Notes under the pieces: generated by a model | What the model was told of the DNA's origin: nothing | The model's input: the letters and a program-made list of their open reading frames with translations, nothing else | Databases searched by the model: none | Part shown: positions 1 through 9,612 of the stretch, piece after piece | How positions within the stretch are numbered: position 1 is the stretch's first letter | Layout of the letters: the number at the start of each line of letters is the position of its first letter | Made by a program: the position numbers and the translations under genes | NCBI GenBank assembly: GCA_964016885.1 | Contig: OZ024742.1 | Location: forward strand, 119,255,516-119,319,515 | Length of the DNA stretch: 64,000 nt | Source: Eledone cirrhosa | Lineage: Eukaryota > Mollusca > Cephalopoda > Octopoda > Eledonidae | Direction of reading: 5' to 3'

Positions 1-76
1 ATATATATATATATACACACTAGCTGAGTAGCCCGTCGTTGCCGGCTAATAATCACAATAGTATGCTTTTATTTCA

Positions 77-705
77 TTAAAATTCCATGTCAGACCATGT
101 CTCCCCCGAATGATAGTCCCCTTGGTGAGGACATCCAGTAGAAAGTTGACCATGGGCGAAACAAAGCTCTTCAAGGTGTAAACTGGCAACGGAAAATGTT
201 TGTCCCTGTGATTTGTTGATGGTCATGGCAATACTAAGACCCACAGGAAATTGAAGTCGTTTAAATTGAAATGGGACATCAGTGGAGATAAGGGGAATTC
301 TTAGAATGAACACATCCTCTCCCTTACCACATCCTGTTGAAATAGTGGCTTGAATCACGTGTAGATACATATTTTTCAATACCAATCGAGTGCCGTTGCA
401 TAGCGTTGGTGGGTCTAATTTCCTCAATAACATGATGGGTGCTCCTTCTTTAAGGTGAAGGACATGTGGAGGCATTCCTGATGGTTTTAATGAGTTGAGA
501 AACTTTGTCGGGCAATTGACAGATTCTGACTGTTCCACCACAGTGTCGACAGGTCGTTAGAGACTCGAAACCTTTGGAATTCTTTTTAACAGTTCTTGGT
601 TTACCAATTTCACAGTCACATTTTTCGGAGCCAATATAGTCATTTCACTGAGCCACTTGGGACTGGCAAACTGATATCCAGTTTTTCTATAAGATGACAT
701 ATTGA
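77..705 (-). pseudogene. Pif1-like helicase C-terminal fragment, probably Helitron-derived
   Basis: The minus strand encodes a 154-residue open frame (77-541) matching the C-terminal part of Pif1-type SF1B helicases carried by Helitrons. Visible blocks are 'GAPIMLLRKLDPP', 'CNGTRLV' and 'AMTINKSQGQTF', the last being the late helicase motif around KxQGQ. Upstream, to about 705, the same protein continues as 'WLSEMTILAPKN' and 'NQELLKRIP' but is interrupted by a stop near 'KVSSL', so the start is not real. The end is also altered: after 'FAHGQL' the expected Cys-Ser-Arg segment is replaced by unrelated residues, which suggests a frameshift. The Walker A region and the Rep nuclease are absent. 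It is a dead fragment; a host PIF1 gene is unlikely. Confidence 0.85.
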
Positions 706-761
706 TTCCACCATCGTGCCTATGGGACTTATATCAATAGCTCCTTTGCTATCTACTTGAA

Positions 762-799
762 GAATACCTGTCCACATATAAATATGTGGACAGGTATTC
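762..799. repeat. Perfect 18-bp hairpin, 2-nt loop
   Basis: Arms 762-779 and 782-799 are exact reverse complements (starting GAATACCTG) with an AA loop. It lies beside the helicase fragment. Helitrons carry a short 3' hairpin, but this one is AT-rich and lacks an obvious CTRR end, so the link is only positional. Confidence 0.7.
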
Positions 800-1269
800 A
801 AGTTTTACATTTATTGTAGTCCCCATTTTCAGCGAAATGTATCTTTGAATTTTTATGTTTATTTTTTTCTCTTCGGCTCCGATGAGGAGACCATATCAAA
901 CTTTTCTTTTTAATATCACTTACTATTATCGATTTTATAATCGATAATTATCATCTATATGTGAAGAATACTGGTATAGTTCCCGAAATTAATTAGTTCC
1001 AGCCATTAAATAGATTTGTTCAAGAATTTGGTATTGTTTTTTCAAGCATTTAATTTCGAGAATTGCCACCCTTTGACCTTTTTCTCGTACACGAGTTGAC
1101 CGAACATGACTTTGTAACTCCCCAAGGTCATAGATTCTTTTCTGCATATGTTGCAACGAAAGAAAAAAGAAAAGGCAATACTCATGCAACGCGTGGAAGT
1201 CGTTTAGGTCAAGCGATGCCTGTGTTTGAAGCTTTTTTAAGTAAATAACATATGATTGTATGTATATGT
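800..1269. other. Unassigned region with a small minus-strand open frame
   Basis: The minus strand is open from about 1215 to 989 ('LGELQSHVRSTRVREKGQRV'). A Cys-x2-Cys in an adjacent frame hints at a degraded C2H2 finger, but the match is too weak to name. Nothing else was recognised. Confidence 0.3.
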
Positions 1270-1408
1270 GCGTGTGTGTGTGTCTTTGTATGTATGTATG
1301 TATGTATGTATGTATGTATGTATGTATGTATGTATGTATGTATGCATGTATGTATGCATGTATGTATGTACGTAAGTATGTATGTATGTAAGTAAGTATG
1401 TATGTATG
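1270..1408. repeat. (TATG)n microsatellite
   Basis: Tetranucleotide array with a few interruptions (GCATG, GTAAG). It directly abuts a LINE-A 3' end on its right side. Confidence 0.95.
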
Positions 1409-1487
1409 TTCTTCTGGTCTTATAATTTCACAAATTTTTTGCCAATAGAGAGAGAGTCGGTTTCTAACATAGACACAGGACTCTCTC

Positions 1488-1490
<3 letters not shown>
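1409..1490 (-). mobile_element. LINE-A (RLE type) 3'-end fragment
   Basis: About 80 bp nearly identical to the 3' terminus of LINE-A copies at 6573, 38037 and 46357 ('TTCTTCTGGT', then 'AGAGAGAGTCGGTTTC' and 'CATAGACACA'). Only the terminal piece survives, sandwiched between two (TATG)n arrays. Confidence 0.8.
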
Positions 1491-1518
<28 letters not shown>

Positions 1519-1548
1519 TGTATGTATGTATGTATGTATGTATGTATG

Positions 1549-1577
<29 letters not shown>
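1491..1577. repeat. (TATG)n microsatellite
   Basis: Near-perfect array of about 21 units, separating the LINE-A fragment from element X. Confidence 0.95.
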
Positions 1578-1579
<2 letters not shown>

Positions 1580-2012
1580 GAGTCAATGGCCATCCAAAAT
1601 CACCGGGAGAGATGACCCTTTAGCCTTTGTCAAGGCAGAATTCTAGGAGAAGGAAAACTCTGATATAACACCTGCAACTCTGATGGTATCCAATGATGTT
1701 GACTTGTTCTTCTTTTTGGTAAATATCATCTTGGTTAAGAGAGTGGGACTGGCTTTGTGCAGTGCCTTTGCTCACTATAAAAGCTTCACGGCACAGGCAT
1801 TGCTTTATATCTGGAGATCTCTCTGCACTTGTCGTCACAGGGTACCATGGGCCCAGCACTATGTGTCAATATTTGTCACAAGTGTAGTGTTTGTACCAGA
1901 GTTTTCAAGTTGCTGGTTGGACTAAAAAGTCACACTCGTTCAGCGCATCGGTAGGGTTTCTCCTATATGGATATAAAGTAGTGGCCGTACTCGAAAACGA
2001 GTTGGCAGCCAC
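1578..2012 (+). mobile_element. Non-coding repeat 'element X', copy 1
   Basis: A roughly 435-bp non-coding sequence flanked on both sides by (TATG)n. Related copies occur at 18263-18640 (minus), 45700-46254 and 47119-47699, with a partial one at 36940-37110. Diagnostic strings are 'CACCGGGAGAGATGACCC', 'ACTATAAAAGCTTCACGG' and 'GTAGTGGCCGTACTC'. No credible ORF is present. Repeated occurrence between identical tetranucleotide arrays suggests a non-autonomous element mobilised by a LINE that recognises that microsatellite; this is inference. Confidence 0.7.
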
Positions 2013-2062
2013 CATGTATGTATGTATGTATGTATGTATGTATGTAGGTATGTATGTAAGTA
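2013..2062. repeat. (TATG)n microsatellite
   Basis: Short array immediately after element X copy 1, with one GGTATG interruption. Confidence 0.9.
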
Positions 2063-2094
2063 TGCATGTGTGTAACTATATATGTAATCTAAGT

Positions 2095-2200
2095 ATGTAT
2101 GGCTTAATGGTTAAGGTGTTCGATTCCCGATTTCGATTCTTGAACAATGTGGCCTGGTGTACAAGATACTTTATTTCAGGTTGCCGAATATGGCGAGTGA
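2095..2200 (+). mobile_element. Degraded tRNA-SINE head
   Basis: 'TGGCTTAATGGTTAAGG' resembles a Pol III A box. It is followed by 'AGATACTTTATTTCAGGTTG', comparable to the 'AGACACTTTATTTC' segment of the SINEs at 6378 and 11412. The B box is eroded. Confidence 0.45.
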
Positions 2201-2344
2201 GAAATAGAAACTTCAATGTATTGTGTCTATTCTCTCTATTTCGAAACCAAAATTCCTTTAGTAGGGTTCAGATCTTGAGAAGAAAGCAAGGGAAAAAAGT
2301 TCGATAATCATAGATAATTCAAGTTTTATTTTTACAATAATTTT

Positions 2345-2690
2345 AGAAAATGCAGTCAGTCACAAGAGACCGGATTTGTGGGTCACACAAAACTGGTAGC
2401 TTCATCATGAGAACGCCCCAGCTCATTCACTGCAGTTGATTCAATGTTTCCTTGCAAAAAAAGAAAAAAAACAAAAAAACATTTGTTCACTCGCCAGGTT
2501 CCTTACTCTCCAGACATAGCTCTTTCTGACTTCTGGTTGTTCCGAAAAATGAAGACACCACTGAAAGGTTCTTGCTTTGAGACCTGAGGACATCATCTGG
2601 AGTGTGATAGAAGAACTGAAAGAAGGATCCCTTACGTCCTCGAAAAGTGGGAGGATCATTGAACCCACTTCAATTGACCATAATTCTCTT
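2345..2690 (+). pseudogene. Mariner-type transposase C-terminal fragment
   Basis: Two frames carry the hallmark end of a Tc1/mariner transposase: 'LHHENAPAHS' followed, after a frameshift in an A-rich stretch (2456-2480), by 'VPYSPDIALSDFWLFRKMK' and 'PLKGSCFET'. In the mariner family the first block is normally HHDNA and holds the second catalytic Asp, here changed to Glu; the third Asp of the SPDxAxxD block is kept. No N-terminal domain or terminal repeat was found nearby. It is an inactive fossil. Confidence 0.85.
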
Positions 2691-3076
2691 AGCTTAATGT
2701 AGAGTATATATAAGACGAACAGACTATTGAATCTCTATATCGCCAGGCACCTTGCAGGCGTGCAATTTCATGCATGAAAGCGGTATTGTATTTGTAATAC
2801 CAGTTTTCACAACAGATTGGAGATAAATACATATAAATATTATCACTAGAAATAGATGAAAAACTGACTGAGCACGAACACGTGTGCATCATGTCATGTT
2901 GACGTTGGGAAAATGGAATAATTTAGATTTACGTCAAAGGAATGTGGTTGAGTGTTTGGGTTTACTAAAAAGAAATCCTGCCACCTGCATATTTTAAGAG
3001 ACGAAAGGCAGAGAGACGGGCTGAAGAAGAAAAGAAGGAAGAAGGCAAGAGAACGAGAGTAAAAAAAAAAAATAAA

Positions 3077-3243
3077 ATAAAAAAATATATATATATATAG
3101 CAAAGGAATTGTGGTAAGGAACCAGATGAACCATAACGCACCCGAGTTCTCAATACTTAGGGTAGTAGAATGGGAAATAGGAAAAAGTATGACCCCGACG
3201 GCAGAGATCAAGCCGTTTCGACGGCTATTTCTGGACTAAATTA
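3077..3243 (-). mobile_element. Palindromic repeat family P, single-arm copy
   Basis: Begins at an (AT)n tract and matches, in reverse orientation, the elements at 34818-35011 and 35861-36066 ('GTGGTAAGGAACCAGATG', 'CCATAACGCACC', 'GACCCCGACGGCAGAG'). Here only one arm is present. On the minus strand, 3191-3219 reads GAAAC, a five-pair stem, GUC, then GGGGUC: the 3' half of a hammerhead core (see separate entry). Confidence 0.7.
3191..3219 (-). ncRNA. Hammerhead-like 3' half (family P)
   Basis: On the minus strand GAA (3217-3219) is followed by a stem-loop ACGGC...GCCGU (3198-3216), then C (3197) and GGGGUC. That gives the GAAA strand, stem III and a GUC cleavage triplet. The upstream CUGANGA strand is not evident, so activity in isolation is doubtful. 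The same half occurs on both arms of the palindromes at 34.8 and 35.9 kb. Confidence 0.4.
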
Positions 3244-3824
3244 GAATTTTTTACCTGGTGAATAAATAGCCGAACTTTTCAAGGGGGGTACTCCCTTATA
3301 TGGGAAGATTGTAGTTGTCAAGAGGATTGGTTAAAATTTGTTGTAAACACAAATAAGTCTATCATGGCATTTGGTGGGAGGTAGGGGTGGCTGAACTTGT
3401 CTGTAGAACAATAGGGGAGTGACAGGAGCGGTCAAGCGTTGAAAGTGATATGTATACAGCAGATTCTGAGGATAGAGTATGAAGTGGAGGAGGGACGTTA
3501 TAGAATAGGTAAATCGAATGAGAGTAGAAGACAATAAAAGATAATAGAAATAAATAAAAAAATATATAAAATTAGATAGTGAGAAATGAATAAAAAAAAA
3601 ATCACAATGCTATCTTACAATTACAGGTTATAGAAAAACTTGTAGAAATTGAGTAGTACCAGAACTGATACAGAATTAAAGGGGTTTAACACGTCTGCTA
3701 TAAGTAGTTAGTAAAACGTATTCGCCCAATTCTATCTTAAGATTGCAGGGGTGGGGGAACTGATGCTACAGAGGCCCGATGGGCTGCATCGGGGTAGACG
3801 AAGGGGAAAGCAGACGAGGAAGAA
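3244..3824. other. No gene recognised; A-rich
   Basis: Purine-rich, low-complexity sequence. It may be the outer part of the PLE copy 1 3' region on the minus strand, but no clear motif was found. Confidence 0.4.
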
Positions 3825-4359
3825 AATAGGGGGTGGAAGGAAGTGATAGGATGAGACAGGGGGAAGAAGAAGACAAAGAGGAAAAGAAAAGAAAAGATAT
3901 ACATCTACCTAAGTAAGCTGGGGTTTTCCCTAACTTATTCGGCAAGTAGGGGGTATCAGCCCTTCTCTACCCACCCGGGTCGTTATGGGGTTTGAGGGCG
4001 AGGTAAGTCCTACGCAATCTGTGTTTGTATGCGGTTACCAGTCCCTCTTTCTTGTTTAGGAGTTGGTCCTTCGAAAACAGCATTTGTAATGTTACATTAC
4101 AAATGCTGTTTTCGAAGGACCAACTCCTAAACAAGAAAGAGGGACTGGTAACCGCATACAAACACAGATTGCGTAGGACTTACCTCGCCCTCAAACCCCA
4201 TAACGACCCGGGTGGGTAGACAAGGGCTGATACTTGCCGAATAAGTTAGGGGAAACCCCAGCTTACTTAGGTAGATGTATATCTTTTCTTTTCTTTTCCT
4301 CTTTGTCTTCTTCTTCCCCCTGTCTCATCCTATCACTTCCTTCCACCCCCTATTTTCTA
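3825..4359. repeat. 535-bp near-perfect palindrome with 1-nt spacer
   Basis: Left arm runs to 4092, right arm starts at 4094, and the centre is 'AATGT T ACATT'. Arms are almost identical over about 265 bp, with a few small differences (for example a short deletion at 'GGCTGATAC'). The same 64-residue frame can therefore be read on both strands, which is not a gene. It lies downstream of PLE copy 1 on that element's strand, and a direct repeat of an internal segment follows at 4362-4400. Best explained as an inverted PLE tail junction. Confidence 0.9.
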
Positions 4360-4509
4360 TTGTCGTTATGGGGTTTGAGGGCGAGGTAAGTCCTACGCAA
4401 AGGGGTGGCCCTTTTGAGCACACTCCAGGTCAGGTTGTAATCGATATTCTTTTTTCTATAATTATTAATTGTTGCAGCCAAGGATGTTGTATTAGCTAAT
4501 GCGGCATTT

Positions 4510-5520
4510 TTAAAACTGTTTGTGGGTATTAAATCTTACTTTAAATTGGTTAGAAGTAGCTCCTATATATGAATAAGTTGAGTCCTTAGTGCTAATTTTA
4601 CATTTATATACTATGTTATTAATAAGACAATTTCCCTTTAATGGACAATTTCTTTTGTTTCTACAGTTACAACCATTCGTGAATATTATATCAGGGGAGT
4701 TAGTCAAATTTGGTGTGGAATTTACTCGACTTGTTATATGTGAAAGAGATGGTGGTTTGTTGCGGTTTATTTTAGTATTATCGTTGGTTTGATGTGTTGG
4801 TGGTATATTCGTGTTTTTTTTACATTTATATGCATTGTACGCACTTATATTTTGTTGTATATTTTTGGTAGGGGAGTAGGAAAATTTGACAGTTGATCTA
4901 TTTAAAATTTGATGGTATTTATGGTTTGGCGGAAAGATTTTCTCTAGGATAGTAAAATTTTTTTTAGGGATATTATCTTTAATTTGTAGATTAAATGGAA
5001 CATTATACCAAGTAACTCGTCTATTACGGTTTCGGTGTTGTTTTTTATATTTATACGATGTATCAGGATGTTTACTAAGAGAGTTAGTATTAGTGAATTT
5101 ATTATATATAGGTTTAGTTAGATTAACTGATTTAGGTGTTTTAGTCTGATTATTAGGAATTTTGTTAGTAATGTTATTAACGTATATTGGAGTATTAGGA
5201 TGAATGGTTTTTTGAAAGTTATATTGTATGTGAGAAGAGGTAGAGAAATTAAGTTTTAAGTTGGTATTTTGGGGTGTAGTGTGAGTGGCATTTAGGTGTG
5301 TTTTTCATATTGGGTTGTATGTTTGAAGTAGTATTGGTGCAAGGTATGTAGACTAATTTGTTTTTGTGGCCGCTTCTAGCTAACGCTTCGTTATAAAAGG
5401 ACGCATTTTTATCGAATACATCCTGGTAAGATGAAAGGTTAGAAATTCTGAGTGAGATATTATATGCTAGGTTTTTAAGGATAGATCTAGGGTGATTGGA
5501 TTGTGAGTGTATGTAATGTA
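4510..5520 (-). pseudogene. Penelope-like element copy 1: RT end plus GIY-YIG endonuclease
   Basis: Minus-strand frames read, in order, 'QSNHPRSILKNL' and 'RISNLSSYQDVF' (end of the PLE reverse transcriptase), an Asn/Thr-rich linker, 'RVTWYNVPFNLQ', 'KIFPPNHKYHQILNRSTVK', then the Cys-rich entry to the nuclease ('CNCRNKRNCPLKGNC', 'NIVYKCKIS') and the GIY-YIG core 'YSYIGATSNQFKVRFNTHKQ'. A stop at 4510 cuts the nuclease before its catalytic Glu. One frame change occurs near 5285; the rest is open without an ATG. The 5' end stops close to the (TA)n tract at 5525, in almost the same residue as PLE copy 3. Confidence 0.85.

Positions 5521-5524
<4 letters not shown>

Positions 5525-5562
<38 letters not shown>
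5525..5562. repeat. (TA)n microsatellite
   Basis: Marks the truncated 5' side of PLE copy 1 and the start of family Q copy 1. Confidence 0.9.
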
Positions 5563-5567
<5 letters not shown>

Positions 5568-5574
5568 GCAAGTT

Positions 5575-6085
5575 TGAAGAATTATTAGATAAAATATATC
5601 CAGTCTTTCCTCACCCTAGTCCGTAGAAATCAACCAGATATACAATCATTTAAACGAGGCTATAAGTTTAAAATGTAACTATCAAGAAATAATAGACAAA
5701 TGATACAGACTATTTTCCGCGAGGAACAGTCAGATAAAATGTATCTAGTCATTCCTTTTAGCCCGTAGAAATTAACTAGACAACTAATCAATTAAACGGA
5801 GCTAAGTCTAAAATATAAGTTAGAAGAAAAAATGCATATAAACATTACCAAAATTCCTCTAGTCCCGACTGTCGACAGTTTCGCTCGCACTTTGTGGATA
5901 TATCCAATCTTGGTATTATCCATGAGGCTTCGAGCTTATCAAGCGACCCCTCAGGTTTGGATTAAGATTTCCACAGTGATCATTGCCAGAAATGAATTCA
6001 AAAACGGCTAAGAATCATCACGTGGCTAGTGGTCAAAGTAGAAGGTTGTGAATGGTGGCCAGGCGGAAAGTAGGCTGGCTGCTAG
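5575..6085 (-). mobile_element. Hammerhead-bearing repeat family Q, copy 1
   Basis: Shares long stretches with 9613-10350 ('ACGAGGCTATAAGTTTAAAA', 'GTTAGAAGAAAAAATG', 'CTAAGAATCATCACGTGGC'). This copy is single rather than inverted. A decayed hammerhead lies on the minus strand at 5862-5947. No ORF was found. Such ribozyme-bearing non-coding repeats resemble PLE long-terminal-repeat-like ends or retrozymes; the choice is open. Confidence 0.65.
5862..5947 (-). ncRNA. Decayed hammerhead ribozyme, long stem II (family Q)
   Basis: Minus strand: core strand UUGAUAA (5936-5942; canonical CUGANGA, so two changes), stem II closed by GCUCG/CGAGC around a long insert, GAA (5880-5882), a fully self-complementary stem III (5868-5879, ACUGUCGACAGU), cleavage base C in a GUC triplet (5867), then GGGAC pairing four of five positions with the 5' strand. 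The core changes probably abolish cleavage. Confidence 0.5.
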
Positions 6086-6250
6086 AAAGCGCAGCCAGAT
6101 ACTGCCTAAAGTTTTACTCAAACGTACGGGAGTATATGTTAAATTCATAGGGATATATGTATAAATTTAGACAGATATTTTGACATAGTCTAAACCACGG
6201 TGTGGTTCAATGAAAAATTTAATTAAGCAAATAATTATTAATCAGAGCAT

Positions 6251-6377
<127 letters not shown>

Positions 6378-6540
6378 AATTGACTCGCAATCGCGAGGTT
6401 GTGAGTTCGATTCCTGGACAGGGAGATGCGTTATGTTCTTGAGCAAGACACTTTATTTCCTGTTTGTTGGAATTGGAAAAGGAATGTCTTAACGTATCGG
6501 ACGTTAGCCCTTCATCATGAGGAGTAAAGTTAGAAGAAAG
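6378..6540 (+). mobile_element. tRNA-derived SINE, second family (partial)
   Basis: B box 'TGTGAGTTCGATTCCTGG' is followed by 'TTCTTGAGCAAGACACTTT', the body shared with SINEs at 10370 and 55698 (minus) and 11412 (plus). The A-box side is missing, replaced by (GT)n. Confidence 0.7.
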
Positions 6541-6572
6541 AGGAGGCTAGAAGGTTTGTATGTATGCATGTA

Positions 6573-7872
6573 TGTTCTTCTGGTTTTATAATTTCACAAA
6601 TTTTTTCCCAATAGAGAGAGAGCCGGTTTCTAACATAGACACAAGACTCTCTCATTGGAATTTAGACAACATCAACTAGGCAGATATGTATGCATGCATG
6701 TGTAGATATGGATGTTATTGTATGTGTGGATGTGTATGTTTTGAGTTGTATGTGTGCATGTGTATATGCTTTGTATCTGTACATGTGTATATGCAGTTAT
6801 TAGATGCAAATCTTTGGAATGTTTTACATATTTTTACTGTTCCATTAATGGATTGTACTTGTAATTTCCTAACTAGTTGTGTTCTTTCTGTTCCTGTGAA
6901 GCCTAGCTTCTCAAGATTTGTATTGAGGCAGTTACTAACATACTCCAGTGCCCCAATAATCGCAGGCATAAATCTGAAGGTGTAATCAGGGTGGAATATC
7001 TGCAGATTTCTCATCAGTTCTGCATAAATATTCTCCTTTTCACTAATATTTGATATTATATTGGCATCTGCTGGGCAGCTAATTTCCACTACTGTGCATG
7101 TTTTCTTCTCCCTGTCCTATATCATAATATCTGGTCTGTTATGCCTGCATTTTATTGGGGTTTTTACTGGAACATTCCACCAGCACTCTTTCATATTATG
7201 TACATGGATGTCTTCCACATTGCTGTAGCTTTTAATGTGTTTATTATCGGGGCTATCTTTTTTACGAACTGCATTGTACAGTGTTTTGGCCACTACATCA
7301 TGCCTCATAGGTAGATAGTACCGCGATGACATCTTTGGACAGCTGCTGATGACATGGGTGATATCCTCGATGTTAGTTCTGCAGAGTCTGCACTTGTTAT
7401 CACATCTAGGTGTTTTGCCTGCATCCCTATCTCTTTTGTGAATCAGGAATTTCGTGTTAATCTCCTGTTCTTGGATTGCAAAAGCGTATCCTTCAAAGTG
7501 GGAGCCAATATAGCGGTTGTTGGTCCAAGATAGACTACTTTCCTTATCTATACTACTCTTACTCTGGAGCTTCCTCGCAACATATCCATGCATGATTTTT
7601 TGCTGATAAGTATGTAGTTTTTCATCCATGGATTCACTGCGATACTGCTGAGCGACTTCCCTGGGTGTGAGTTTTTGATTATCACACAGGGAATATCTCT
7701 CGAGGAGTTCCTTCCCAACTCTCATGATCTTATCCGTTTCATGCAGATAGACTTGCTCGAGAAACGGGCTCCTACGCTTCGAGGTTCGTAGATGTTGTCG
7801 GAGAGATGTGATGCGACATTCAAATGTTGTCTGGACTGATGTTAGGCCTCTGCCTCCCTGCTTACGTTTCAA
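6573..7872 (-). pseudogene. LINE-A copy: C-terminal RLE domain, restriction-like endonuclease LINE
   Basis: The minus strand reads from 7872 to about 6795 in one frame broken by a single stop where Trp is expected ('RPDIMI*DRE'; TGG to TAG near 7117). It shows 'CRLCRTNIEDITHVISSC' (C-x2-C-x8-H-x4-C) followed by 'RPD' and 'VVEISCP', the PD...E arrangement of the restriction-like endonuclease of R2/R4/NeSL-type LINEs, and a conserved tail 'FRFMPAIIGALEYV'. The RT is missing, so the copy is 5'-truncated. The 3' end runs into TATG-type repeats near 6560. Family assignment below the RLE group is uncertain. Confidence 0.8.
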
Positions 7873-7962
7873 GTAAAGGCGGTCTATGTCAATTCAAGTA
7901 AAAGTGGTCTATGTCACTTCAAGTAAAGGCGGTCTATGTCACTTCAAGTAAAGGCGGTCTAT
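7866..7962. repeat. Four tandem copies of a 25-bp unit
   Basis: The unit 'TTCAAGTAAAGGCGGTCTAT' plus GTCAC is repeated about four times at the exact junction between LINE-A and the LINE-B fragment. The unit is LINE-A coding sequence (it encodes 'DRLYLK' on the minus strand and occurs once at 39325). Confidence 0.85.
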
Positions 7963-8162
7963 GTTTTGCATATTTTGAAGGTGCCAGCTATCGCAGCCAT
8001 TTGCAGACTATGAATTAGGGAGCTGCGCTTTTTGTCCGCAAATCTAAGTTCAGTCATACTTTGGTCCAAGCGGGTTGGTATATAACCCGTAGCTCCAATA
8101 ATGATGGGTATGAAGCTAAAGGTGTATCTTGGATACTGGATTTGTAAACTCCTCATCAATGG
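7963..8162 (-). mobile_element. LINE-B (RLE type) 3' fragment
   Basis: Encodes 'MRSLQIQYPRYTFSFIPII' and 'MTELRFADKKRSSLIHSLQ', near-identical to the end of LINE-B at 37205. It is truncated at (TATG)n on its 5' side. Confidence 0.8.
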
Positions 8163-8280
8163 TCTGTATGTATGTATGTATGTATGTATGTATGTATGTA
8201 TGTATGTATGTATGTATGTATGTATGTATGTATGTATGTTTGTATGTATGTATGTTTGTATGTTTGTATGTATGTATGTA
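8163..8280. repeat. (TATG)n microsatellite
   Basis: About 29 units with a few TTTG variants, at the 5' boundary of the LINE-B fragment. Confidence 0.95.
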
Positions 8281-9504
8281 TTTTTAGATGTGTGTATGTA
8301 TATGAGATATTGTGTCTATAGTAGAAATCAGTATATGTTTGTTTCATTAAAGTAATTAATATCATCATATAGCTGGCCAGCTACTGAGCCAGTTTCGTTA
8401 TCAGTAATGGATTAGTTTTAATATCTGTGTAGAAATGTTGAAACCATTGATTAATCTGGTAAAACCATAAAAAAAAATTTCGTTCAGAAATAGTAGGTGG
8501 TCTATCAAATGATTTCAATAAAATTATTCAAGCAGCTTGAATTAAGCTTTTTATACGTTTAATTGTTCCAAAATTTTATTTAATCGTTGGATCACTTCTT
8601 CAGGCTGGAATGTCAATGTATTGTGACAAGTGGAAAAAAAATCAATCATTCTAGTGTAGAGCTCGTCAATTTTTTTTATAATTAGAGCACACTTTTGCTA
8701 CTTTAGTGAGAATAAAACTTTCGTGCCACCCACTATAATTTAACCCAAACGAAAAATTACTTTGCTTTCATAAACAGTAAAGTTAAATCCTATTTTACAC
8801 TGGGAAATAAGTTAAAGTAACTTACCGGAAATGAAGTCATTATACATCCACACACGTTTCAGAAGCACGTGTAGTATAATTTAATACTGTTTCATTATCA
8901 CCTCACACGTTATATTTCATTATCTCTGTTTAATCTTTATCAAATTTGTTTCAATCATGCTGCTCCCACAGTCAACAACTTTCATTGTGCCTGCAAGGGA
9001 TGTATTAAGTGCTGCAGATATAGTAGCTGAAATACATCAGCTTTAAAATACCATTTCCAGCTACAATAACTACCAATGTGGCTATTCCGTAGCTTGTGGT
9101 TCAATGTATGTTAGCCAGCATTGCTAGATGTAGTTACTGCAACATTCCTGCCAGGTTATTGAAGCATGTGTCATCGATTGGTGGAAGGATGTTGCAATGT
9201 TAATATTCTAGTAAAACCTATATTTACAGTCATGACTCTACTCCGTATTTGCTTGAATACATATAGACCGCTGGGACCGTGGGGTGGCCAGTGCGTGGGA
9301 CTCCATTTGCTCACAATAGTGAGAGATGAGGAGGGCGAGAGAGACGGCGGCGATGGCAGTGGGAGTTCGACTCCCCTGTGTTCGGACATGGTGTACATGT
9401 GTGTGTATCTTTACTTCTATTCATTCTTTCTCTCTTCTCAATTCTCGTGACTAAATATATATATATATATAATTTAAAGGGTATATACATATAAACTAGA
9501 CACA

Positions 9505-9507
<3 letters not shown>
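8281..9507. other. No gene or repeat recognised
   Basis: AT-rich unique-looking sequence. Short open frames around 9166-9450 lack recognisable domains. 'GGGAGTTCGACTCCCC' at about 9360 looks like an isolated B box but has no matching A box. Confidence 0.4.

Positions 9508-9541
<34 letters not shown>
9508..9541. repeat. (AT)n microsatellite
   Basis: Left boundary of the family Q foldback element. Confidence 0.9.
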
Positions 9542-9544
<3 letters not shown>

Positions 9545-9612
9545 TTTGGCAACCATTCACGGTGTGGCTCAATGACGAATTAATTCAATAATCAATAATC
9601 AGAGCAATATAT

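Noticed and set aside
3967..4219. Identical 64-residue ORFs on both strands
   Set aside because: They are the two readings of a palindrome and have no domain; not genes.
9346..9376. B-box-like GGGAGTTCGACTCCC as a SINE
   Set aside because: No A box or family body on either side.
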